The notes under the pieces: generated by a model
What the model was told of the DNA's origin: nothing
What the model saw: only the letters and a program-made list of their open reading frames with translations
Databases searched by the model: none
Program-made: the position numbers and the translations under genes
Shown: positions 30,031 through 42,000 of the stretch, piece by piece
Position numbering within the stretch: position 1 is the stretch's first letter
Layout of the letters: each line of letters opens with the position of its first letter
Assembly (NCBI GenBank): GCA_025174535.1
Contig: JALBUN010000007.1
Location: 62,001-126,000 of the forward strand
Length of the DNA: 64,000 nucleotides
Source: Cantharellus purpuraceus
Taxonomy: Eukaryota; Basidiomycota; Agaricomycetes; Cantharellales; Hydnaceae
Reading direction: 5' to 3'

Positions 30031-32912
30031 ATGGGAGTACCTGGTCTATGGGATGTACGCTGGTTTCATGCATGCTCATGCCTAAATAGTAATATTTTTT
30101 TGCAGATTCTGCGTCCAACTGGAGAAGTTCACTCTTTAACCCACCTTGCAGTGCAGTCTGGCTTTGTAGATAATCTCCAGGGCCACCGCGCTTACCGTAT
30201 TGGCATTGACGCTTCAATATGGTTCTTTCACGCACAAGGCGGGAGAGAGGGCGAGAATCCAGAACTCAGAACGCTGTTCTTCCGATGCTCCAGGTGAGCA
30301 GCAATTCTCAGACCAGCCAGTAAATTAATTGCAACAAATCACACCAGACTCCTTGCGTTGCCATTCCTTCCTATCTTTGTATTTGATGGTCCCAAGAGAC
30401 CCAAAATCAAACGTGGCAAAGCGATTGGCGGCAAGGAGCATTGGATGGTAAACAGTCTTCGCACAGTACTCGATTCATTTGGCTTCGAATGCCGCACTGC
30501 TCCCGGCGAAGCTGAAGCAGAGCTGGCATACCTCAACCGTATTGGGGTCATTGATGCTGTGCTATCTGATGACGTTGACTGCTTTCTCTTTGGTGCAAAC
30601 ACCGTGATACGCAACTCGTCGGCGACGCTCTCAGGAAACCGCAGCAATGGTGCACGAAATGCTGATGGGAAGGAAGATGGCCAGCACGTTCACATGTATC
30701 ATTCGGATGACATCGAATACAATCCTGCAGTGAAGCTTTCTCCTGGCGGTCTCATTCTCATTGCTCTTCTCCGCGGCGGCGACTACGACCAGGTACCCAT
30801 TCATCATGTTTTCTTGATGTCCATGCCTAACGCGTAAAGCAGCAAGGCATCGATGGATGTGGTGTTAGTACAGCGTATGCCCTTGCCCGTGCAGGATTTG
30901 GCGATACTCTTCTTACGGCTGCACGCTCTCCAACCCCTGGAGCACTCTCAGCGTTCCTCCCAACGTGGAGAGCTGCCCTCCGTCACGAACTATCCACTAA
31001 TTCCTCTGGTTTGGCACCCCGAAAGTCTCCCGCTGTTGCTAGACGTATCACTAAAGATTTCCCTCGGCTTGACGTCTTGTATTGCTACACCCATCCCATC
31101 ACCTCCGAGTCTGAAAGGACAGGCACACGTGGTTTAGAGTCGCTGTGGACGAAACGGGCAGACGTTGCTAAGATCGCACATGTGTGTGAGCTGTATTTTG
31201 AATGGGGCGTGGAGAAGACGGTTATCAAACGATTCAGGAGTTTCCTATGGCCAGGCGCCGTACTCAGGACTTTATTACAAGCTGCACTCGAGAAGGACAA
31301 TCGAGGTGGGGCTAGAGTCGTCACGCCATCAAAGTCTAGCAGGGGAGGCGTTGAGACACCCTCCAAGGTTCTCGCGCGAACCCTTGGTGGCCTAAGACTG
31401 TCTGCCGATTCAGATAGCGACGACGAAGACTTTAAACTTATTACTGCGATACACGGAGAGCGCCAACATGCGTCCACTGACAATACCCTCGAGTACCGCC
31501 TTGAAATTGACCCGCGAGAACTTGTGGCAAGGGCTAGATCTGGCGTTCAAGGCCTCCGCCAGGAATTGAAAGACTCTGCTGCTGCCGGAAGATTGTATGA
31601 CGACGACGATGAAGACGAGGACGAAGAAGATGGAAAAAAGAAGAAACATGGAGTGAAGACGCCTCCAGATCCCGATAGCAAATTACGTATCTGGATGCCC
31701 GCAGTAATGGTACAATATGTGTGCCCGGGATTGGTGAGGGACTATGTGGAGCGGAAGGCAGGGAAGGAGGCAAAGAAGGCAAAGAAAGGGAAGACGACTA
31801 AAGATAAGAGAAGACGAAAGGAAGAGGAAGAGGTGGAGGTAGAAGAAGAGGAAGAGAGTACCCCGGCAAAACCTGTGAAATCGAGGAAGGCGAAGGACAC
31901 GTTCACCAACGCAGTAAAAACCAGGGTGTCAGATGTGGGCAAGGATACCAGTAATAACAGTCCACCCATCAGTAAATTCAGACCGAGTGCTGCTGGAAAA
32001 GCAGCGGCAATCCGGGTTAAATCGAGTCTAGCCACCGCGACTACCTCGGGCACCTCAGGCCCCCGTTCACAGCCTAAATCCGCCACACAGCTCCTAGACG
32101 AAGACCTTTTTTGGACACCTTCCTTACCGCACAAATTCCAATCCAGGACCAAACAAGCTCGTTCGGATGCCGAGCGCCCCCGGATTCCACGTCCGTTTCC
32201 ACTGGACTATGACGATTTGTCCACAGAATCCAAGCGTGGTTCATCTCCTATTTTTGCGCCTTCACGCAAGCACGGATTTGGTTCCGCATCTTCAAGGGAC
32301 GCTAAGCTGACACCGGCGCGGATCGATTTGTCCACAGAATCCAGGCGTGGTTCATCTCCTATTTTTGCGCCTTCACGCAAGCACGGATTTGGTTCCGCAT
32401 CTTCAAGGGACGCTAAGCTGACACCGGCGCGGATCGATTTGTCCACAGAATCCAAGCGTGGTTCATCTCCTATTTTTGCGCCTTCACGCAAGCACGGATT
32501 TGGTTCCGCATCTTCAAGGGACGCTAAGCTGACACCGGCGCGGATCGAAAAATCTCCTCGCAAGAGTTCCGAACATTCATCTCCGCGCGCTCTCTCTGAA
32601 CCCCTATCTCCATCTCCTCACCGGTTTCAGGCATCCCAGATGAAGCCGCTTCATCGAGCATTTGCGCGTTCCGCTGCATCCAAGGCAGCAGTTGACGAGG
32701 TCATCGTTATCTCCAGCGATTCTGATGAGTCCCCGCCACGCAAGACAAAGGCGAAAGGAAAGTACCTCAGTAGCGATTCTGACGAGTCCCCGCCACGCAA
32801 GACAAAGGCGAAAGGAAAGTTTCTCAGTAGCGATTCTGACGAGTCCCCGCCACGCAAGACAAAGGCGAAAGGAAAGTTTCTCAGTAGCACACGATTCTCA
32901 CCCCACCACTAG
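30031..32912 (+). CDS. GEN1: GEN1/Yen1-type Holliday-junction resolvase (XPG/Rad2 family)
   Basis: Structure-specific nuclease that resolves Holliday junctions. Predicted exons: 30031-30054, 30106-30293, 30348-30792, 30843-32912, all with GT-AG borders and conserved frame. The N-terminal XPG domain starts MGVPGLWDILRP, has GIDASIWFF (metal-binding Asp) and PIFVFDGPKRPKIKRG. The XPG-I domain has APGEAEAELAYLNR and DAVLSDDVDCFLFG with the catalytic acidic cluster. GGDYDQQGIDGCG is the helix-hairpin-helix start, as in Gen1/Yen1 rather than FEN1 or XPG. The 690-residue last exon has a basic, acidic and Ser-rich tail with a KKAKKGKTTKDKRRRKEEEE segment (likely nuclear localisation) and two sets of tandem repeats. 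The ending STRFSPHH looks like a late frameshift (see findings). Confidence 0.92.
32214..32546 (+). repeat. 111 bp repeat x3 in the GEN1 tail
   Basis: Three units, almost identical (a single A/G change, SKRG against SRRG, is visible in the middle unit), encode a 37-residue repeat beginning DLSTESKRGSSPIFAPSRKH. A fourth unit is not present; sequence changes to EKSPRKSSEHSSPR after the third. The unit keeps frame, adding Ser/Arg-rich sequence. Confidence 0.95.
32715..32885 (+). repeat. 57 bp repeat x3 in the GEN1 tail
   Basis: Three copies of a 19-residue unit SDSDESPPRKTKAKGK(Y/F)LS with only one or two base changes each. The unit contains an acidic SDSDES motif (casein kinase II-like) next to SPPRK (CDK-like), which could be phosphorylation sites. 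The motif SSDSDE follows VIVIS and resembles a SUMO-interacting motif (hydrophobic run plus acidic serines). Confidence 0.95.
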
Positions 32913-33191
32913 TAGAAAGGCTCGCTCCAAGCAGCTTGAACTATCTCGATTGCCAAGTGACTGATTTAACGGGAACTATACCATCTAATACAAAAGTGAT
33001 TTATTTTGTCTGCTGTGACGCCATGTATGCATGCATGCTATTGGCACAACGGAGACTTTTTGGTTTTGAACGAAGGTGGAAAACACTTCTGTTAATACAG
33101 GCGTATACGCGTGAAGACACTGCAAGCTAGAAAACCGTGAAATGATCCGTGACGTTGACCATGTTGATGGAATGTTGGCCGAGTCTGTCGC
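32913..33191. other. Convergent 3' flank between GEN1 and TSC2
   Basis: The end-to-end gap of 279 bp between the two stop codons should hold both 3' UTRs and poly(A) sites. No gene seen. Confidence 0.5.
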
Positions 33192-36100
33192 CTAGAAAAA
33201 TCTCGTAAAATCGCGCACGTCCTGTAGACCGCCCTCCGAGTCGTCCGCTGCGGCTTCCGGCAGGGGCTCACTTGCCCAGCGACTTCGGAACTTATTAATA
33301 TACTGAAGTCGACGCCGCCAATTGGTGACGTATTCATGCGTCGACGTGTCCTTGTCCGTAGCCTCGTACACCTCGGAGAAAAAGTCGGCCAACAGGCTCA
33401 CTTGGCGCAAGAGCGGCGCCAGGCTCTCTGCAGACACCAGCTTGTAATCGCCAACGGGTCCAAAATCCGGCATGCCTGGCATACGCTGCATTGTGACCTT
33501 GAAGAATTCCCGCTCGTGCAGGTCGTTGGAGAAGGCGGCGATCGTGCCGAGGGAATGAGGCTGGATGATGAGGTTGACAAAGTTGAACGCGGAGGGTATG
33601 GCGTCGTGGTTGTACGGCAGGCCCGAGTCATTCCAGACGATGCGGACCTTGTCGTTGCCAATGTGTCTCTTCTTGTACATGAACGACGGGTCGATGGGGA
33701 TGTTGGGCATGAGCGTCGCCGTGTGATACACCACCTGCACGATGTCGTCCCACCACGCGTAGGTGAATTCGCCGTCTGTCTCGGGGACAATGTCGCCCGT
33801 GTACACGTCCCGCTGGTCACGCACGCGGATGAGCCGCCCCATGCCCTCCAAGAACCGGGTATATGCAGGCGATCCGTGACGGTTCCCCAAAATCTCCCGC
33901 TCGGTCGTCTGTCCCGGACCCACGTACACAATCGCAATCTTGTGCGTGTCAATGACCGGCGTCCGTTTGAGCGTGCGCAAGAGTCCCTCCAATTGCGGCG
34001 TCGACGTGAGGAGCTGAGATCGGGTATGTTGTTTGGGCAGGTGGGGATATTGCGACAGCTGGAGCGCGAAGAAGGAAGGGTCGATGGATACGTCCTTTCG
34101 TCTCTGCGAGGGCGCAGAATGCGACCATACGTAGCCAGTGACAGGATCTGGACGCTCCTCCGATCCTTCAGGCTCCGTACGGGACACGAAAACATCTCGC
34201 ACACGCAGCGCTGCCTCTTCGCTCTACATTCAACCCCCCCCCCCCAAAAAAAAGAGTAAAAAAAAAAGAACGATCAGCCATCAGCCTTATCACACAACTC
34301 CAAAAGCAAACTCACAACAGACTGCCGACTCTGGTCCTCCTCCTCCGGGTCCGGCACACGCCTCTCCATCTCCATCGGATCCCTATCCGACATCATCACC
34401 GCCGAATCCGTCATCCTGTCCGGGTCCACATCGCCGGGATTCACCTGCGGAAAATTGTCCAATTTGCAGAGGAACCGCGTCTCGCCCGACGGGCGCACCG
34501 ACTCCACCTCGATCCACCCGCGCTTGGGCAGCGTGCGGATGGACACGAGGGAGTTGCCCCAGATCCAGGTCTTGGCGCGGGACGGCGTCTCGGCGGCCTC
34601 GTTGTGCGCGTCGCGCGGGGGGTTCATCACAATGTCGCCCAAGAGGGAGTAGGCGGGCTTGGGGTCCGCCGTGGCGTACGCGTACCTCGCCAGCCAGTCG
34701 AAACACACCTCGGTGGGCTCGTCCACCTCCCCCTTGGCCTCGTTGGCAAGCAGCAGTCGCCGTGTGATGAACTCGACGTGGTTCGGGCGGTCTGGAAGCG
34801 CGACGGCGAGGAACCAGACGTAGATGATATAATACGCGATGACGAGCACGTGCTGCGACAGCGCAAAGGACTCGCGCCCCGACAGCCCGCGCGTGTCCGG
34901 GCTATTGTGATGATGGATGTACGACACGGCCACCGCAAACACCAACTTAAACTCCTGCTCCCGAAAGTTGGCATACAACGACGGCATCGACCCCACGATG
35001 GACACAAAATCCAGAATATGCACCGCCATCGCCGCGTTGGTCGTGATCCGGCTCAGCGTCTCCAGTATATGCGACAGGTTCTTCGTGATGCTCGTCGGCA
35101 GCTCAAACGCGCAGATCGACAGCGCGTTGAGGCAATACTTGATCGTCGACGCCTGGCTATTCAGGCCCGCCAGGAACGCCTCCACGAGCATATCGTGGTG
35201 CTTGCGCTCGTCGAATATGCGGCGGTAGCTGATCAAGACCGTCAGCGTGTGATAGATCACCCCCTGCGCGTCGCGCAGACGCAGCGTGTCCGGCATCTGC
35301 TCCGCCACGACATGCGCCGCCTCCCCCTTGAGCGTGACGGTGCACAGCGTAATCAGCAGCGCCACGATGCCCTCCTTCGTCTTGGGGCCGCAAAAAAAGT
35401 GCTTGTTCGCCAGCTGCACCGGCAGGTGGCACAGCACGTACGACAGCACCTCCCAGTCCGTCTCCCCGCGCAGGATCTCGACCAGCGCCAGGACATAATC
35501 CGACACGGGCAGCCAGTGGTGCAGCTCCTCCCACTCGGACGGCGCATTCACCTCGTACGTCATAATCCCATCGCTCGACGGCTGCAAGCCCGACACTTCG
35601 AACGGGACGCTCTCCGGGACCATCCACAGCGGCCCCTGCGGCTTGGTGCGCCGCGACGGCGCAGTGGGGGTGGCGGGCGCAAGCACAGACGCAGACGGCG
35701 TGGGCCGCGACCGGCTCCTGCTCCCCGCCCCACTGCGCACACCCACCCTCCTCAGCCCCCGCGAAATCGACCTCGCCCTCTGCAACTCCGTCTCCTCCCC
35801 CGCCCCCGTCCCACTCCCACCCCCACCCCCACTCCCAGCCCCCACCTCCCGCTCCCGCTCCCTCCCCGCCAACCTCGACCGATCCACCAACACCGCCACG
35901 GCATGCACATCCCCCTCCCCCCCATCCATCCCCCCCAAACAATACACCCGATGGTCCCGATCCGCACGCAGCCGCATCACCATCTGCAGCACCACCACCC
36001 GCGCCGGCGCACACCGCGCACGCGCCAGCACACCCAGCAGCGTCCGGAACACGCGCACCGCGTGGCGCGCGCGCGGCGGGGTCGAGAAGGCGAGGCGGGA

Positions 36101-38814
36101 GAAGGCGTTGCAGAGGGCGGTGGCGGCGAGGGAGGCGCGGCAGGGGCGGGGTGCCTGCAAGCCCGAGGCAGAGGCAGAGGCAGAGACAGAGGCAGAGGCG
36201 TCCTCGGGCGGGTCAGGCTCGGAGCGCGTCGTTGAGGGACTAGAGGTCGGATCGGGGTCGCGCGTGCGGGGCATGCTCCATCCGGGGAGAATCGACATGA
36301 GCGGGGGCAGCATCGAGCTCGCGCTCGAGGTGGACGCGGCTGGCGGGGTGGTCGCTGTGGCGGTCGCCTCGCTTTCTGGTGTGCTGAGGTCTGACGACGC
36401 GCGGGATATCGCCCCAGAGCCCGACGGCGTATGCGGGACACCGAGCGTATTATCAGGCGCGGACGGATGCGACGGTGAAGACGGGGTCGGGTCGTCCCCT
36501 GCCACACCCGACGACGAGCACGGACACACGCCCTCGGCATGGCGCACCAGCAGCCTCACAATATTCTCCTCTAGCTGGTCCCCCTCCTGCTCTCCACCCT
36601 CACGCTCCCCCGACACCCCCGCCTCATCGCCCCCGCCCCCGCCCTCTTGCCCCGCCTCCAAAATCCTCCACACAAGCTCATCCGTACACGTCGCAAACAA
36701 ACACGCGTCGCCCTCCACCGCGGCGCCCGTCCCATGCCGCTCCAGGCGCTCACACAGCGCATACACACACCGCCCCAGCTGTCTCCGATACAACGGCACC
36801 CCCATCAAGTCCGAATGCACCAGCTTTGTGATACTAATCACCTCCCGCGTCGACGCCGGTCTGTGGGCCCCACCGCCCCCGCCGCCCACCAACGCCGTGA
36901 AGAGCGTCGTGAGATTATCCAACCACTCTGGCGACGTCGGCGTCAGCAGGCCCAGGTCATACATTGTCTTGGGTATCGACGTCGTCTGCGCGTCCGTGAG
37001 ACACGACGTCATGGAGAGCAGGATCATCGGGAGACGCGGGGAGATGGGTATCGACGGGGGATAGGACAGCTGGGTGCAGAGCGTCATGAGGAGCGGTGTC
37101 AGTGCAGAGGGGGGGTTGTCGATGGGCAGGAAGGGCAGCTTGTTCGATACTCTGCCACGCGCGTCAGGATGGTAGTAGAGCAGACAGTAACGGCTTACCG
37201 TAGACGTTGTGCATACTTGACCGCCTCGCTGAGCACGGTCCCAATAAACCGCCCCTCGTCCACGGTAAACGCAAACGGATCCGGCTCCCGCTCCCGCTCG
37301 TCCACCCGCTCATTCGTCTCGGCCACAATATCCTTCACGAGCCCCAGGGCTTCCTCCAACACCCTCTCCGCCTCAAACCGCGCACACCACGCGTGCACCG
37401 CACTCCCGATACACGCGCGCACCCGACTGAGCGCAAACGAGGGCACCTCCAACGCCTCCCGGTGCGCACGCTCCAGCAGATCCGCATACGCCTCCGTCAC
37501 CACCAGCTGCCCCGTCGGCGCACAGTCGTCCGGGTCCACACGACACCGCCGCAGCGCCACGAGTGCCATGCGCGCCCCCGCCGCGTCGCGCAGCACGGCG
37601 CGGATCGTCCGAAACGCGCCCAGCGCCGTCTGCCAGTCCTCCGCCGCCAGACCCGCGCGCACACGCAGGGCCACCGTGTGCGCGTACGGCCCGGCGAGCA
37701 GCGCAAAGAGGTGCCTGAGTGCCGCGTGCTCCGTGGGGCGGGGACGGTGCTGCGGTATGGCGCGCGGGGAGAGATGGGGGAGGGGGTTGATGTGCACGGC
37801 GACGATGCGGAGGAGGACGCTGACCATGTTGGGGATGGACTCGGGGGAGAGGTGGCGGCGGTAATCTAGAAAGTCGAGGTAGAGCTGGACGGGGAGGACG
37901 GTCATGTCGAGGGGCGTGACGGGCTCCCGCGGGGGCTGTCGAGTGCCGGGGTAGGGGATCGACGAGCCGAGGGAGGATGCGCTGCGACGGTGGGAGGCCA
38001 GGCTGGGGGGCGTCCCCAGCGCGGGCTGCTGCTGCTGCTGCTGCCGACGGGACACGGCCTGCTGCACGCCGCGGTCAAAGAAGGCGAGGACGTCGCCAAA
38101 GTCGCGGCCCGTGTACGAGGCGGCGTTCTGGTCGAGTGTCTTGCGCAGCATGTGCGCGAGCGAGGCAATGTAGTTTTCACGCACAGGTCGGTCGGCGTCG
38201 TCGTCAGACGCGAGCGCGGCGTGTATGCAGCGCTCTGCAAAGCGCAGAAAGGCGGACTCGAAGCCCGCGACGGTGCTGCCCTCGCTGGTCAGGGCGGCCA
38301 GACAGTGCAGGCGGGGCCGCCAGGTGTCGGGTGTCCAGTCGGCGTCGGAGCTGCGCAGAATGGCAAACAAGGCGGCGCGCTCCAGGTCGCTGGGCGAGTG
38401 CGACGCAGAGGCGGCGCAGGCAGAGAGGACGTCGAGGCCCACGGCGAGAAACGCACTCGGCACGCCGGGCGCACAGAGACGGGCCATGACGGGGGTCAGG
38501 ATGTCGAACTCGGGTGTCTCGTGCTGCAGCACCGCGGACAGGGCTCGCGCGTGCGAGAGGGAGAGCACGGCGGGGGGCGTGAGGGCCTCCACGAGCAGCT
38601 CCACCGACAGGTGCGAGGGCGCGTCCTCCTGCGCGGCGGCGGCGGCGGCGCTGGGCGTGGCGGGGGACGGCTCCGACTTGCGCCCCTTGAGGATGTTGGG
38701 GAACGTGGCACCCGTGCGTGCGCGGGGTCGGTTTTGTGGGGTATGTGGGCCGTCTGGTTGCATGTCTCGTCGACGACGCTTGCTCTTGAGAGCATAGGCG
38801 GAGAATTCGCTCAC
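33192..38814 (-). CDS. TSC2: Tuberin homologue TSC2 (Rap/Rheb GTPase-activating protein)
   Basis: GTPase-activating subunit of the TSC complex, which switches off Rheb and so TOR. Predicted exons on the minus strand: 38814-37199, 37151-34316, 34223-33192, giving 1827 residues in one frame. ATG at 38814 (MSEFSAYALKSKRRRRD). The N-terminal part (HLSVELLVEAL, LDFLDYRRHLSPESIPNM) is the DUF3384 tuberin domain, and the middle (WEVLSYVLCHLPVQLANKHFF, NALSICAFELPTSITKNL, KPAYSLLGDIVM) the tuberin helical domain. The last exon is the RapGAP domain: KIAIVYVGPGQTTEREIL, GNRHGSPAYTRFLEGMGRL, FTYAWWDDIVQVVYHTATLMP, GNDKVRIVWNDSGLPYNHD with the catalytic Asn region, and FNFVNLIIQPHS. The second exon has long low-complexity Gly/Ser/Ala stretches, and a polyQ tract is encoded at 38021-38044. 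Intron 2 contains C and A homopolymer runs near 34232-34270. The gene is strongly GC-rich. Confidence 0.93.
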
Positions 38815-39049
38815 CCCTAGCGGAATCTGAACTCTCTCTTGGGCCGCACCGTTCAGGTACTCACACGCCGAGCCCCCTCAAAGGGGAACAATGGAAGCCG
38901 GCACTACACACTCTAATGGAGGTCCCGATGCTGAGAACGTCTGTTCCAAGTAAATGGAGTCCCTGGCGATACACACTCTGAGCACTCAACCCCAGTCTGG
39001 CTGGGCATCACAAGCACATGGCGTCCCTGGCAGCCGGTGCCCCTGCTCC
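38815..39049. other. TSC2 upstream region / 3' flank of the amidohydrolase
   Basis: This 235 bp gap between the TSC2 start and the amidohydrolase stop (both on the minus strand) must contain the TSC2 promoter. Two imperfect repeats of AATGGA-GTCCC-type sequence occur near 38918-39065 (AATGGAGGTCCCGATGC, AATGGAGTCCCTGGCG, AATGGAGGCCCCGGCT). Their role is unknown. Confidence 0.45.
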
Positions 39050-42000
39050 TCAGAGCAAATGGAGGCCCCGGCTGCCTGAAAACACTGCCACAGCCCTACT
39101 CGTCATCTCCAGCACATCCCCACCCCTCCACGCGACGTACTGCCTCTCGCTGGGAGACACTCTCACACCCAGCAGCCCCTCCACGTCCGTCGAAGCCATC
39201 CCCAACGCCTGCGACCTGCCAATCCGTCCGTTAGACTCCAGCGCAGCCTTTTGTGCCATCGTGTGAGCAGCAGCAGCGTGATCAGTCCCAGACAACCCAC
39301 CCATGCCATGTCAAACCGCGTGTTCCGCGCCGTAAATTCGTCCCGCACCCCAATCCCCACCGTCACATTGTGCTCCATCAGCCTCGTCAACGGCGTGTCG
39401 TACGTGAGCGGCGGCCCCGCCAGGCTGAATCCGCCGCGTGTTAGTAGCGGACCACGCAACGCGTCATCACATACAATCGGATCCCGTCCCAGCTCAACGG
39501 GAACGACCGTGAGGGGCTCAGAATCACCCCCACCTTCGCCCGTCCAAGTTCGGCCGCCAGACGCCACGCCTCTGCTGCACCCGCGAACACTGCACATGCA
39601 TCACATCACCTGTGAGCACACCCCCCCTGGAGACACACGCACCGAGACGCAGCGTCTTCCCCGTCTTGTTCTCCACCTCCGCCTTCAATCGAAGCAGCGT
39701 CGCCATGATATCCGCATTCTCCACCTCCACCACCAGCGGAATCTCCCCCTTCAACCCCATCAGCGACCCTCTCCAAACACACACACCCAAGCACTCACCT
39801 GCGCCGCGGCCGTAAACGCCGACCCATCCTTGCCCGACAACAGCAAGTGCCGCAACGCCGCCACCTCCGTACTCACACTCGCCGTCGCGCCCTTGCCCAC
39901 AGCCACATGCAGCGCCGCCACGTCCTGCACGATCGCTCCCTCCTGCAGCGCATTCTTCCCCCCCGTGTTAAACGCCACAGACAGCCCCCTCCAGAACCCA
40001 GTCCCGCTCGGCGCCGTCACCGCCATCGTGACACCCGACCGGTATGCCAGCCTACAGATGCAGCCATACGCCAAACGCACCACGCAAAAAGAGCGTCAAC
40101 TTACAACGTATTCCGCCCCCCAAACTGCAGTCCATCCACCGCACGCACCACCATGTCGTCACCCCCCAGAATACCCGGTATAGCCCCCCGCATAGGGTCA
40201 AACACCGTCCCGTCGTTCGTCGACGGCTCCAGTCGAATCTCCACAGTCCCAATCGGCGACCCAAACGTCGTCAGACCAGGCGACACCATCCCCCCCTCCA
40301 AATCCACCACCTCCACCCCATCCCTCCACCCCCTCCCCCGCGGCGGCACACACCCCGCCGACACCCCCTGCCTCGCCACACACTCGACCTTCCCCCCGCT
40401 CACCAGCACCGACCCCATCCCCTCCACCCCAGCCTCCTCTCCCCCTGCACTAAACGTCTCCACCACCTCCTCCCCCACCTGCATCCACACACTCCTCACA
40501 TTCACAAACAACACATCCCCCCCCTCGCGCGGCGCCAGCGGCGGCAACCCCTCGTACGCTACCGCCTCCCGCGCCTCCGCGTCGAAATTCGGCGTCTGCG
40601 GCACAACCTGGAACGCGTCCGGCTTGGACGACACCTGCGGGTCCTCCAGCTGCGGCATGCCGTCAATGTACACCTGCTTGGGCGTCGCGCCCAGCGCGAG
40701 CGGGTGCGAGTCCCAGATCACAAGGTCTGTGGTGTGTCACAGACATGATGAGATGGGGGAGGGAGAGCAGCAAGGGTTACTCACCGGCGTCATAACCTGT
40801 CGAGTTTGGCTTTAGTATTGTGCTGGAGATGTGTCACGACAGTCTGTCATACCTTCCTGTAGACTTCCTACACGGTGGTGCAGTCCAGCCGCCTGTGCAG
40901 GTATCGACGTAACAGAGCTCAGGGCTAAATTTGCCGGGAGACCGTAGTAGAAAGCGGTGGCAGCCTCGTTCAAAAGGTACCGCGAGTTGACAACCGGGTG
41001 GTCGCTCTGCCAGAAGAAAACGGTTAGGAACAGGTGACGATGATTGATCGGAGGGATACCTTCATAATGACGGGAATACCCTCGTCCGATAGGATCCGAG
41101 GTCCAAATTCAGACCCCCTGTAGGCCTCACGTTTTTTCCTAGGTAGCATATGTACGACGTTCAGCTATACAAGCCACATTAAGTTACGGTACCTGAAATT
41201 GGAGGCAAAGAGCGCAATAGCGGGGGTGCCGCCGTACGTCTTTTTGATGAGATCGGGGACCAGATACGCCGATCCAGCGTGATGGAATGAGGCTACGGGG
41301 AATTTGAACTCGTTCGAGAGCTAAAGACGGGTCGCGAGTGTGTGTGTCCCTCAGAATGCCACGAGCATGGTCAGCTTGCTTACCCTTACTATCGCATCAA
41401 AATCGACGGGCTCGTAGCAATGAACCGAGACCTTGTCTCACTGATATGAGCAGCGACAAACAGCACCGTCGTCACGAAAACGCCGACGAACCTTGACCCG
41501 GCCACGAAGCACGTCCACCAGCGCCTCCCACTTGAGATCCTCAGGCCACGCGCCCAAGTCCTTCCAAAGCCCCCACTCGGCCTTGGCGCAATACGCGTCT
41601 TGCGCGTCTCTGATCTTGCGGGCTTCGTTGTACGCCTCGCGGAACGACCACCCCGAGTCCATGCGCGTGCCCGAGTATACGCGGGAGGGATTCTCACCAC
41701 ACGCGTGTCTATAAAAAAAATACAGACGTGCCTCAATCATCAACCAACATCGCCGGAGCCGCTCGGGCATCGCCAAAAACGTACTTCATGTGCCGCCAGC
41801 GGGGGGGCAAGGCCGGGTCATAATCCGTGCCGTTGAGCGTGTACGGGGGTTCTATCACCTTGGACACTGCGGAGCGCTCCGCCGTGGAGCGCAACTTGAT
41901 CACAAACGCCTGTCCGCCTGCAAACCAACGGTTGAATCCCAAACCGGCCCATGTCCCGACATATGAAATGTATTACCAATGTTGTTGGCAGACCCTGGCA

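Noticed and set aside
33336..34259. 307-codon plus-strand frame opposite the RapGAP exon
   Set aside because: The minus strand carries the complete, motif-rich RapGAP domain; the plus frame is a shadow.
34604..36235. 543-codon plus-strand frame opposite TSC2
   Set aside because: A by-product of extreme third-position GC in TSC2. Its peptide is low-complexity Arg/His/Pro-rich with no domain, and the minus-strand tuberin frame explains the region.
35643..37064. 473-codon and neighbouring long plus-strand frames over TSC2
   Set aside because: Same reason; Pro/Ser/Arg-rich shadow of the coding strand.
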